Under the pieces are notes generated by a model that saw only the letters and a program-made list of their open reading frames with translations, was not told the origin of the DNA and did no database searches. A DNA stretch of 64,000 bases. Origin: Chiua virens (taxonomy: Eukaryota; Basidiomycota; Agaricomycetes; Boletales; Boletaceae). Made by a program: the position numbers and the translations under genes. Positions 20,959 to 31,493 of the stretch are shown here, piece by piece (position 1 is the stretch's first letter; every line of letters begins with the position of its first letter). The stretch is taken from positions 1,054,001 to 1,118,000 of the forward strand of contig JAHNUO010000004.1 in the NCBI GenBank assembly GCA_019787685.1, read 5' to 3'.

Positions 20959-22705
20959 ATGCCTACCCAACTACTCGCAAGCTGGCTCTCTCTCCTCGTT
21001 TTCAGTCTCGCTGCTTTACCGCATGCGTCTGCAACCCAATATTCGTTGGCAAAGGAATACTACGGGTCGAGTTTCTTTGACTCATGGACCTACTACAACT
21101 ATTGTATGTGGATTCATGCTTTTCGTGGATCTCATGTTCGACGCCTCAAACAGATGACAATCTGACGAATGGAGATGTCAAGTGAGTCGGGTCGTTGTTC
21201 GGTGGGACTACATGTTGACCCGAGTAGTTTCGTGTCGGCCCAGACCGCATTCGCTGACAACCTCACCTACGTCGACGCTTCCACGTCTCATGCACTCATA
21301 AGGGTCGACAACTTCACGAACGTAAGGACGATAGGTTGTACTGCTGTTGCACGTGTGGGTGCTTACTTGGATGACTAGGTCGTCTGGAATAACAAACGAA
21401 ACTCGGTCCGGATTACCAGCAACTGACAGCTATGCCTGTGGGTAGCGTAGTGGGTGGCAGGACATGTATCATGTGCCTTATGGCGTAAGTTTGATCCCCG
21501 AGACTGCTTGCACGCTGCGGTCACTCATAAGCGGTCACCTAGTGTTCCGTCTGGCCTGCGTGGTGGAGGTGGGTAATCCGCGTCGCCCTGAGCAACCAGT
21601 TCCATGTGCAAACATATTTTCACAGCCAAGGCAGTCGTGTGGCCTCAAGGAGGAGAAATCGATACGTTTGAAGGCGTCAACTTGCAGACGACCAATCAAA
21701 TGTCGCTGCACACTGAAACCGTTCGTTCTCTCGCAGCCAATTGCTCGAATGATTTTCATGCTGGTCTATTCCAGGGATGCACGCAAGTTTCGCCAAACGA
21801 GACGTCGACACTCGTTACCAGCACTAACTGTTCGTACGCTGCTAACGAGAATCAAGGTTGCATTGTCATGGACCCGTCTTCGTCGTCTTTCGGAGCCGGG
21901 TTTTCGAACGTGGGCGGTGGGGCATTTGTGACGGAATTTGCGTCAAGTGGTATCAGGTACGTCAATTACTGGCTTCAATTAGGTGGTGTGGACACCTTAC
22001 GGGCACCGGTCACTCAGCATATGGTTCTTCGAGGTTGGTAGTACAGCCATTTCAAGTCACGGATCGTCTTGACCCTGATCAACCAGCGTTCTCAAATCCC
22101 AACCGGCATTGTCAAACAACGAGAGCACGATTGACACGTCCACTTTCGGCGTCCCAGTCGGCAATTGGCCTTCTACAGGTTGTAATGTCGCCGGATTCTT
22201 TCAACCCCAACAGCTCATCTTTGATATTACACTTTGTGGAGGTGCGTCCTTCTTCGTACGACTCGTCAGGAGGAGCATGCGTGCTGACCTATTCGAACAG
22301 ATTGGGGTAAGTAACAAGAAACCATGTCGCTTCCAGCTTGCTCATATGATACACATCACAAAAGCTGGTAATTCGGCCATCTTCAACGCGACATGCTCAG
22401 GTGTTTGCTACAATGACTATGTCATCGGCCAACCGTCTGGGTATGACGATGCCTATTTCGAGATCGGTTATGTGAGAGTGTTCAGTGCCGAAGGCACGAA
22501 CACTGTCGTGCCAGGTTCCAGCTCGGCAAGCGGTAGTGCGGCACCCACTTCCACTTCGACTCCTTCCTCAAGCTCAGCATCCAGCCTCCTGGAAAAGTAT
22601 GGATCAATCGTAGCATCTACCTTGGTTGCCATCGGAGGGCTTGGCAGTGATACTTTTGTAGTGTCTTTGCTTTACACATACCAGTACGTGGTCGGTTACT
22701 CGTAG
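20959..22705 (+). CDS. GH16 endo-beta-glucanase, secreted and probably GPI-anchored; reading frame disrupted
   Basis: Exons as read: 20959-21103, 21154-21181, 21228-21321, 21379-21484, 21543-21568, 21626-21720, 21775-21956, 22018-22033, 22087-22241, 22301-22306 and 22365-22705; about 395 aa after correction. It has a signal peptide, the GH16 catalytic motif GGEIDTFEGV (E-x-D-x-x-E), MYHVPYGCSVWPAWW, cysteine-flanked loops and a Ser/Thr-rich tail followed by a hydrophobic end that suggests a GPI anchor. GH16 enzymes cut beta-1,3(4)-glucans of the cell wall or of plant substrate. The frame needs six single-base corrections: four within 40 bp (21424, 21437, 21450, 21460), one near 21635 and one near 22105. 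One exon has only 6 nt. It is either a pseudogene, a noisy stretch of sequence, or a gene with an unrecognised intron at 21406-21460. Compare the intact paralogue at 37658. Confidence 0.72.
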
Positions 22706-23585
22706 ATACCCGGGATCATAGATAATTGCTGGATAGTTTGGATAATTATGTTAGCTCTTATAACGATCTTTTCATATAGGACTCATTTCTTCCCCCCGAT
22801 TGCTAAGATCAGGGCCAGGTGACCTAACAGGGTGTGTTATGTATCAGGTATGGCCGGAATCTCGCGGATTCTCACTCACATCAAGTGAAACTGGTCGGGT
22901 CCCTCTCACCAATCAAGGCAGAATCATGTGGTAAAGAATTGAGCAATGTGACGCATGCGGTGATTTCACGGATACATCCGCGAGCCCCTGGGAAAGAGTT
23001 CAAAATTCGTTGGATTCAGGCTCAAGCTTTGGTTTACGAACAACTCATTGAATACGTTCAGACGTTCAAGCTTTCAAGTTCTGCTACTAATTAAGACCAC
23101 GTAATCAGCAGATACTCGGTCTTGCCAACGTGGATTCGAGAACAGCGTACCTCATACAGAAATAACGTGGTGGTTTCTTGGCTTGCCAGGAACGTTGGAG
23201 CTTGTGATCATACGAGAGATCCATCTGATTCGGGAAGAATTTCAGGAATTCCGAGAGCTTATTCTCCGACCGTGACTGCGGCCACGGCATGAGTTGGCCA
23301 CGGTCTCGGAAAAACAGTCATGGTATCCATCATTTTGTTGCGAATGAAACTTGAACGTTTGAACGCTTCTCCGGCATGTGCACAACGCAACACCGTCGTT
23401 TTGCTGGAAGACACTGGACAAGAGCTTGCGACCCTCATCCTCGGACGCCACTCACATAATGGAATGGCGTTTGTCAATTTAGGCTAGAAGAATTGGCTAT
23501 ATCTATTCGGACTTGAGTTCCTTTCTTGAAATTCCCCGCCCGCTTCACTTCCTTCCCGTCCTTTATTTTCCGCAGGTTCACTCTC
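22706..23585. other. Intergenic region
   Basis: 880 bp between the GH16 gene and the next SDR, both on the plus strand. No gene, RNA or repeat recognised on either strand. Confidence 0.4.
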
Positions 23586-24936
23586 ATGAATTCGTCGACC
23601 GATCCCATCTGTTTGTTTAGTGTGGAAGGACAAGTCGCCGTGGTCACCGGTGGCGGAACAGGTCTCGCTCCATCAATATGGTATCCTTGCACTGTCACTA
23701 ATCGGCTCAAGGGATAGGACTCATGATCGCAATGTCATTGGAGCACAACGGTGCCACCGTGTACATCGTTGGACGCCGTCTGGACGTCTTGCAAAAAGCC
23801 GCTTCGGAAAATAACGTCCGTCCCTTACTTTACCTTGCCCCCGTTAACCCCTGAATCGTTCCTTGGGCAGAGATACGGCAAGATTATCCCTCTTCAAGGC
23901 GATATCACCTCTCGGGAATCTCTTCTGTCTATGGTGCAGACGGTGAAATCCCGGCATGGATATATCGATCTCCTTGTGAACAACGCCGGGATAGCTCGGA
24001 ATCTACTCCCCCCTCGGCTACCATCCCCGCTCGACGACATCAACGTTTCGGGAGAAGAAACGGTCCCCTCCATCAAATCATTTCAAGATGTTCTCTGGAA
24101 CGCGGGCGGTACCCGTGGGATTTACAGAGACGTTTGAAACAAACGTGACTGCCGTATATTATACGACGGTTGCTTTTCTCGAGCTGCTCCATCTTGGAAA
24201 TCTGAGACGGGGTGCTCTACCTCCGAAACTGGTAAGGACGAGCAAGCCGTTGAATGATGTTTCCGGCGGCGAGAATGGGGCGTATCCGGGGCCAGAGTCC
24301 AATGGACACTCTACGCCGTATCACTCGCTACCGCCTTCGCCCTCGAGCGAGGATGTACCCTTTCCCATCGACTCGGATGCGCCCGCAGTTACGCCTACGA
24401 CCTCGATGAAAGGTTTGCAACCACCAACGTCTCAGGTGATCACCATCTCGTCGTCTGGCTCTTTCAGGGTAGATGCGCGTGTCCTCTCCGTTTCCTACAC
24501 CCTGGCGAAACATGCCTGCACCCACCTCGGGAAGCTGCTCGCGAACCTCCTCGCCGACTGGAACATTCGAAGTAACATCTTATGCGTACGTTGCGTCCAC
24601 GTGGCGTGCTCTTTACTTTATTTGTATATTGAGCTCACTTTGGGTGGAAAATACAGCCAGGCGTGTGGCCTAGCGGTATGTCGTCGGACCTTTTTCTTCG
24701 ATTGAGTCTTGTCATCATTGACGTGGTTTGATGGGATTAATCGACAGAGATGACCAATCTGGACCATCTGACACCTGCGCTGCTGGCGGGTGCCGTTCCC
24801 ATCGGTCGTTCTGGGACGTTGGCCGAAATGGCGGGCCCAATCTTGTTCCTTGCCGGACGGGCTGGGGCGTATGTTAATGGGGCCGTCTGGTTAGGTCGAC
24901 GGAGGGAGAGTGGGCCAAGTCGCGAGTTCGTATTGA
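23586..24936 (+). CDS. Short-chain dehydrogenase/reductase with an unusual inserted loop
   Basis: Exons: 23586-23661, 23712-23815, 23871-24585, 24657-24675 and 24748-24936; about 366 aa after two corrections. SDR motifs are clear: the dinucleotide fold GQVAVVTGGGTGIGLMIA, the structural LVNNAG, ISSSGSF before the active site and YTLAKHA (YxxxK). The end, AVWLVDGGRVGQVASSY, is typical of SDRs. Between the HLGN helix and the ISSSGSF strand there is an extra Pro/Ser/Gly-rich segment of roughly 80 residues, much longer than in ordinary 250-300 aa SDRs. Two extra bases disturb the frame: one around 24105-24122 before FTETFE, and one at about 24894 before VDGGRV. Substrate cannot be predicted. Confidence 0.8.
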
Positions 24937-25463
24937 ACGTTGGTAGTGTCATATCGTGCCGTACCTCCAACTCTCGTCCCCTCTTCAAGTTTGGGATGGA
25001 CCAGTCTTAATGTTGTTACCTCTCTTCTTAATCTAGGTTCACTATTAATGCTGTTTGGCTTTTTATATGCTCTTACTTGGTTGTATCTATGTCTTGTTGT
25101 CTTGACAGATATTATGCCATTTCTAGCTTGGTGACGAAAATGCTGGTCCTCATGGGGGTATCTGTCGTGAAACGGCGAACAGAGTAGCCTTGTCTGACCA
25201 CCCACGTCAATGGTCAGCAGTGATTGGTTCCATCGCTTTCCGGAAACCGTAGATCTTTAATTTATCAGTCGGCAAACAGGGGGTACATACAAGGATGATA
25301 AGACGACGAAACACAAGGTGTGCACGTGCAATGCGCCTGAAATTGTACGTACATATCGTGGAGGCAGCATTGCGAAGCATGCTTATAGCCTATCAAGCCC
25401 CTTCATCATCTCGAATGTGCGAGAATAAGGTCGATCGTTTACTCACGCTACAAAAGGTAGCAT
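24937..25463. other. Intergenic region between converging genes
   Basis: 527 bp between the SDR stop and the 3' end of the oxygenase on the opposite strand. Nothing recognisable apart from T-rich 3'-UTR-like sequence at 25010-25120. Confidence 0.45.
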
Positions 25464-26938
25464 TCACAAGTCTTCTTTAGAATGCGTATACGTCGCTTCC
25501 AGGCGTGACTTGACGTAGTCGCCTGCAGTGACGACCTCGTATTTGGCGGGATTATCTTTCGTGACGCAGCCCGGGATGGGCTCGAGGTTAGGTTTTGTTT
25601 AGATCGTGGTGACATCTCTTGCATAGGAGGGGACCTACCTCCAAATTGACGTCGTAATCCGTTCCGAAGAATAGGGGCATCGAGTAGCGTTCCTGCCCGG
25701 AGGCATTGATGGCCCGATGCAAGGTCGACTTGAACACGTCATCTAGAGGGATGTCAGGAACCGGTGGATGGTTTCATGTAAGTGAGGTGACTCGCTGGTC
25801 CAACGGGCGAATTGGTCTCCGAGGCTAGAGAACAGAGGGGTTCATTATGGGTCACGACGCAAAGCACGGGTGTCCGTACTTGACAACAAGACAACCAGGA
25901 ATTGGAAGAGCATCGATCCATTGTCCATCGGTGTTCATGACTTGGAGAGCTGGGACGTTGTCTTGCCAGAGAATGGTGAAACACTGAGTTGCTGTGGTTC
26001 AGCGGAAAGGTGTGTGATGATTCGGTAATTGTCACCTCGTAGCTAGTGTCGAGGTCAACGAGATACTGGAATAAAAGAACTTGGACGTACTCTGTATGAG
26101 CACCGATACCTTCCACTCCTTCTAGAGGGGTCGCAGGGCTGAGGGGGGTAATGCAGCAGCCGCATGATGACTGCTGGTTTGGTCACCTAATAACGACACG
26201 TCACGTAGACGTCTCACAGAACGAGCAAGACATACCTTGTCGTCAAAAAACTTTCTGGGAGATTTAAAGCCAGAGCGAACAGGGGAAATAGAGATTGCCC
26301 GAGTCTCACGGCTGCGTGGCTGTATACTCGCCCGTGATGAACGCAGTTGAACCACGAGACTGAAAGACATACTAGTAAGCAAGGACGTCTTCGCGAAACC
26401 CGGGGAGATTCTCTGGCCAAACGTTTTCTCCGACCATTGATCCACTTCCGTATGGCTGCAGTGCCGTGATCTAAAGATTCCCATCCGATGTCAAAGCCCT
26501 CATGCAGGTCTCCCTTTGTTGTCTGGATTGGTGTTCTCGCCCAGAAGGGCGGTATAGCCTTTAAAGTTGGGTGTCGCATGGATGTCGAGCTGAGGAGTTA
26601 TCGATCAAGATCGCACACAGAACAGCTCACGGCCAACCTTGTTCTTTGTGGGGGTCGGGAGGGCAAAAAAACGCCTGGCACCGTGAATGGCAGCCTCTAT
26701 GACAGCATCGGGTATGCCATGGTGTCTGACTGGGGACAAGTGGGTGGACGATTGGCACGGAGATGCTGAACTGACCATAAAAGAAGCCGACGTTGACGCA
26801 GGCTGCGCGTATCTCTGTAGCGAGCACGCGACGTGCGACAGGATCTGTGATTGAAGTCAAGTCACTAGAACGAGCTACTTAGTCAAGTACGTATGTAACA
26901 GGAGAACTGACTTGCATGATCGGAATGTGCTGCATCAT
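25464..26938 (-). CDS. 2-oxoglutarate/Fe(II)-dependent oxygenase (isopenicillin-N-synthase-like), frame disrupted
   Basis: Eleven exons on the minus strand: 26938-26908, 26844-26776, 26729-26638, 26589-26373, 26319-26236, 26186-26091, 26042-26036, 25983-25880, 25824-25792, 25742-25639, 25580-25464; about 316 aa. Family landmarks: RAACVNVGFFYVRHHGIPD, NTNPDNKGDLHEGFDIGW, AHTDYECFTILWQDNVPALQ with the iron ligands His and Asp, STLHRAIN with the second His, and ERYSMPLFFG with the 2OG-binding Arg. Members oxidise diverse small molecules; the substrate is unknown. The 7-nt exon at 26042-26036 restores TDYE exactly. Five single-base discrepancies remain: extra bases near 26512, 26450, 26122 and 25742, and a missing T in a T6 run at 26245-26250. 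The first exon and start codon are uncertain. All catalytic residues are retained. Confidence 0.78.
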
Positions 26939-27306
26939 AAGGGTATAGATTTAAACTCCGCTAGTTTTATTGTTGACGTGGTCATCCCACAGACCTTTTA
27001 TTCCCCCACCTAGACCGGCAGGCTCCGCTGGTCTCGTCTAGACAACGTAGCACCCGATTTACTACCCAGAGTGCTCTTGCTTCTAGCCATTCACAAGTCC
27101 GCAGGCTCGACGTCAGGACGCCTTTCTTGAGACAAAGCCTTCTTGTGTTATCTTGTACTTCAAACACACCCCTTGCACGTTTCCGAACGATCAGGAACAG
27201 CCTATCTCTCTTATTCAATCGCCCCACATCATCTCCTCCCCTCCTTACCCGCTAGCGGATCTTTTTCTTTTGTCCTCATTTTCCACGATTTTCCTTCACG
27301 GTTATA
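26939..27306. promoter_or_regulatory. Divergent promoter region, oxygenase / Vts1
   Basis: 368 bp between divergent starts. The part nearest the VTS1 start (27190-27300) is pyrimidine-rich, consistent with a 5' leader. No TATA box recognised. Confidence 0.35.
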
Positions 27307-29347
27307 ATGGCAACCCTCCGTCCCCCTTCCAGCCCTTCTCCTTCCCCTCTCCTTCCAGAAAACGGTCGTTCTACAATCGCCGCTCGTGCTTCCATGGGTC
27401 CCCGTCAGCTCGGCCCTGCTTCCCCTCGGCCCCCTGGGGGCGGTAGCGCTCGTCCCACAAGTGAGCTGCTCGGCAGCGCTACCATGTTTCAAACACCCGA
27501 GTCAGAGGCTATCGACCAATGGTTTGAGAACCTCCAAAATTACGAGGAGACCCTGGAGGACATGGCAGCCGCCTCTCTGGATTTAAACTTCAAAGAGGAG
27601 CTGAGTGCCATCGAACAATGTCCGTTCTTTATCTTTATTCCATCGTCTCTCGCTGACCATCTGGCAGGGTTTAAAGTGCTCTCTGAGGCGGAGCGAACTG
27701 CTGCACTGTATAGCCTTTTGCAGCAGTCCACGCAAGTTCAAATCAGGTTTTTCATCACTGTTCTTCAGCAGATGGCCCGATCAGATCCCATGACTGCATT
27801 ACTCAGTCCCGCCGTCGGAGGTAAGTCGTTCCGATGTCTGCATTGCGGACCGTACCTAATTTGTCACAGGTTCGATGCAGAGTCAGATGGAAGCCAAGCT
27901 TGCGCAGATGACCATCAAGTCGCCATCTTTAAAATCCCCGATGCCCTCGTCCCCTCGTGTTTTCAGCGGCAATCAGAATCGACAATCACTCGCCCTTGAC
28001 AGCTCCTCTGGATTCCTTTCCCCCGACTCAGCTGTGCTAGGATCGAACAGTGATGCCGCTGCCACACTTGCCCAGCAGAGGGCAAAACTCAAGGCGAGCA
28101 ACGCTGCACACCGCATCTCGGCTCCCATTTTGGCGACTGCCAGCGGTGACATTCGCACCACGTGGGGTTCCGCTCTCAGCCAAGTCGCTGAACAGAATCC
28201 CAACTCTCCCGCCCAGGATATCATTGTCCCCAGTAGCAGCGGCTCTAGACCCAAGAGCACAGAGTTTAGCGGTTCCATCGGAACCCCTCGTGTAGACGGC
28301 TTGTCTCCGATGGTTGGGGATAGCTGGGCAAGCAATGTGAACACACCGCTCATCCCTATGTTCAGCAAGGACGCGCAAAGCACTCAGAACTTGGATGCTG
28401 CAGCCGCCAAGCTGAACGATTGGAACGGGTCCGGTCCCAGGGTCCCTTTGATGGCTGATCCAAAGTCGTTCCGCCGTTCCTCCAAGGTAACTGGAAATGC
28501 CAATGGGACTTCGGAAGCTGCAAGTCAGAACAGCGGCATCTACGACAATGATGGCAACCCCGTTTCCTCTCAACAAACTGTCCAGCGAAAGAGTGCTACG
28601 CCGACCTCTGCTGGCAGCAATGCGCAATTTGCTGGTGCCCAGCAAGGGCAGTGGAATGGCGCCAGGAGCCCTGCATTAAACCCACCCAACAGGTTTGGCG
28701 AAGAACCCAACGCGTCCCTGAACGGGCTTGGCATGGGTGGATTCAACATGGCAGGACTGGGTAGTCCTGGACTAGGGATGGGATTGCCCTCTGCAGGGTT
28801 GTTGGCGGGCATGAACCCTCTGCAGATGAACATGTTGAATCTACAAGCACAGATGAACGCGATGGGAATGACCCCCGAGGCACAGATGCTGGCGGCTCAG
28901 ATGGCTGCAGGATTCACGCCACAGGGCTGGTTGAGTCTCCAGCAGGCCGCGATGCAGGGCGGCACCAACGTGAACAACAATAACAATAACAGGGGCCGCG
29001 GGGGCGGTCGGTCACCTGGGATTCCGAAGACAGGCTCTTCAGGTGGAAACAACAGTAGTGGGAGCGGGAGTGGAGGGAAGAATCAAGAAGAAGAAGTTGA
29101 CCCCACACTACTGAACGATATCCCGGCCTGGCTCAGGAGCCTGAGGCTGCACAAGTATACGCCGAACTTTGAGAAGATGAAGTGGCAGGATATGGTGATC
29201 TTGGATGATGGCGGACTGGAGGCCCACGGAGTAGCGGCGCTGGGAGCACGGCGCAAGATGCTGAAGACATTCGAGACAGTCCGTAAGAAGATGGGGATTG
29301 AAACACCTGCAGGATTCGATTCGGGTGAAGCAGGGAGGGAGGGGTGA
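27307..29347 (+). CDS. VTS1: Vts1-like SAM-domain RNA-binding protein (Smaug family)
   Basis: Three exons: 27307-27619, 27668-27820 and 27870-29347; 647 aa, in frame. Vts1/Smaug proteins bind stem-loops in mRNAs through a SAM domain and recruit CCR4-NOT for deadenylation; a CCR4-NOT subunit (Not2) is encoded at 48661. The conserved N-terminal block has [20 protein letters not shown] and [20 protein letters not shown], typical of fungal Vts1. The middle is Ser/Pro/Asn-rich, then Gly/Met-rich ([12 protein letters not shown]), with an Asn run. The SAM domain is at the C-terminus (about residues 570-640): [20 protein letters not shown], then [20 protein letters not shown] and the basic helix [17 protein letters not shown]. 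Length and order match family members. Confidence 0.92.
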
Positions 29348-29645
29348 AGACATTGTGAACTTTTTCTTTCTTTTTTGAATACGATTTGTGACTGGTTTAT
29401 GTTTCTGGTGCCGTGCCATACATACATAGGACGACAATAGCTGCATGCGATATACATACTACCCATTGTACCTACCTGCAACGAAAACTAGGGCTTCGAG
29501 CGCGACCCCAGACACCGTGGAATTCAGGATGATATAATAATTGCGCAACGATCGATATTTAACACAACCATCCTTTCCTTGTACTTTGTGAGTCCCACCA
29601 TTCCTATCTACATTGTACTGACACTCCTCAGTAATAACTATTATC

Positions 29646-31016
29646 ATGCCTTTGGACCGCGGACCATCGCCCCTTCGTCCACCTATTCGTGGTACGACCC
29701 CTTCCAACAGGCGTTTCGGGACACTCTCGCCCGTCGACAGCGACGTTCATCCCGTTATCCACGCTGGCAGAGTCGCGGTTATTACCGGTGCTGCGAGCGG
29801 TATCGGAAAGGCCGCCGCCATCGAATTGGCAAAGTACGCCCCCGTCGCTCGTCCATCCCACTTGACCACTGACAAAGCGTCAATCTATCTTTACCGATCG
29901 GTATCGGTGCGCTTTATCACCGCTCCGGGCGCCCCGGGTCATCCTTGTTTTGGTGATTAGGGTGGGCTTGAAGATCGCGCTCGCTGATATCATGGAGGAC
30001 GAACTCACCAAGACTGGCAAGGAAGTGGCGACTATCGTGGGTGATGCCAACGTCCTTGTTGTTCCCACCGATGTCTCCAAGATTGGTGACGTGCTGCGTC
30101 TGCGTGACAAGGTGTACGAAGCTTGGGGAGAGGTGAGCGTTTTTCGCCACACGACCTTCTCGGTTTATAGACTGCGCTATTAATTCGTTAGGTCGCCGTC
30201 TTGTTGAACAATGCGGCGATTGGCCCAGACAGTAAATCCTGGGAGAAGCTTGAGAACTGGCGGAATATCTTCGAGGTCAACGTCTTCGGGTACGTCCTTT
30301 CCCCTGCGTAAAACCTATTTTTGGACAAACCTGTCGTTTTTCCAGCGTTGTCAACGTGCAGCAGACCTTTGTGCCTGTAAGCTTTTTCTCCACATGGGTA
30401 TCGGCAAAGGAATAACAGCTTGCCCTAGTCGATGTTGCATCAGGAAAACCAAGCGATAGTAATCAATACAGGGTCAAAACAAGGCATCACGAATCCTCCG
30501 TGGGTAGCCCTCGTTTCAGATATATATGGTAGATTGAATAAACATGAAACGACAGAGGTAACCCCGCGTACAATGCCACGAAGGCGGCAGTAAAGAGCTT
30601 GACGGAAGGACTCGCATATGAATTGCGCGAACGTCCTGGATGTACTGTGACCGCACATTTATTCATGTGAGTTTCAATGACTCCGGAAGTTGCCAGGAGA
30701 AGACATGAATATGTACTGATCCGCGCGCAGTCCCGGCTGGACTTTCACAGGGCTAACGGCACGCTCCGGAGGAGAGAAACCTGCAGGCGCATGGAGTGCG
30801 GAAGAGACAGTTCTTTACATGCTCGACCATGTTCGTTTTGGGGAGTTTTATATTGTCTGCCCTGACAACGAAACACGTCGGGAGGTGGACCAGTTGCGGA
30901 TCATGTGGGGTGCAGCGGATGTTGCAGAAGGGAGGCCAGCATTGAGCCGCTGGCATCGGGATTGGAAGTCGCTGTTTGATGAATACCTTCGCGATGGGCT
31001 AGCGGAAATGCAGTAA
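29646..31016 (+). CDS. Short-chain dehydrogenase/reductase
   Basis: Seven exons: 29646-29833, 29961-30132, 30192-30289, 30346-30376, 30429-30499, 30556-30666, 30731-31016; 318 aa, all in frame. After a Pro/Arg-rich N-terminal extension of about 40 residues comes a complete SDR: VAVITGAASGIGKAAAIELA (cofactor loop), ADIMEDEL (acidic residue after strand 2, which favours NAD), VLLNNAAIG, VINTGSKQGI and the catalytic YNATKAAVKSL (YxxxK). The C-terminus contains WTFTGLTA and MLDHVRFGEFYIVCPDNETR, a form common in fungal SDRs of unknown substrate. The first intron (127 nt) is longer than the others. It shares little beyond the fold with the SDRs at 23586 and 45327. Confidence 0.87.
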
Positions 31017-31493
31017 GTGTACGAAGAAATTTGAAAGAAGCGAATGTAAAACGCAGGACTGAATAAGAGTACTTCCGATGTGACGTCGATTGGTAGCGAG
31101 TTGATGCGACGAAATGTAAGAACATTCTTTTATTTCATCTCGTTGCGTATGTCGAAACCCCTGCGGAACTGCACGGGTTTCAAATCAATATACAGGTCCC
31201 AGTTGACGTGGGTGTGGGTGTAATGAGGACTTTGCACACAGGCTGAGCAGTGCTCAAAGGGGCACAACCTAGATGCTAAACGTCATCATCAGCGAGGCGG
31301 TGATAGTTTGGGGACGATGACTCCGGATCTTAGCCACTTGTCTCAGTAGTTGCCGGCAGTGGGGTAGCTGTATTGTACGTGCGGATGATGCAGGGTGAGC
31401 TGTTCAGCACGGATCTTATTACGCTAATACCCCGCATTTTCGGGTATAAATATTTGACCCCCTCCATCCCTCTCTCATTCAACATCCATTTCC
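31017..31493 (+). promoter_or_regulatory. Promoter region of NAD-glutamate dehydrogenase with TATA box
   Basis: 477 bp intergenic. A TATA box (TATAAATAT at 31445-31453) lies 41 bp before the ATG at 31494 and is followed by a pyrimidine-rich run ending in CATTCAACATCC, so the 5' leader should be very short. No other motif recognised. Confidence 0.5.

Noticed and set aside
23586..26938. A secondary-metabolite cluster formed by SDR and 2OG oxygenase genes, with further SDRs and an AKR nearby
   Set aside because: There is no PKS, NRPS, terpene synthase, P450 or methyltransferase, and the oxidoreductases are separated by housekeeping genes such as VTS1 and GDH2.
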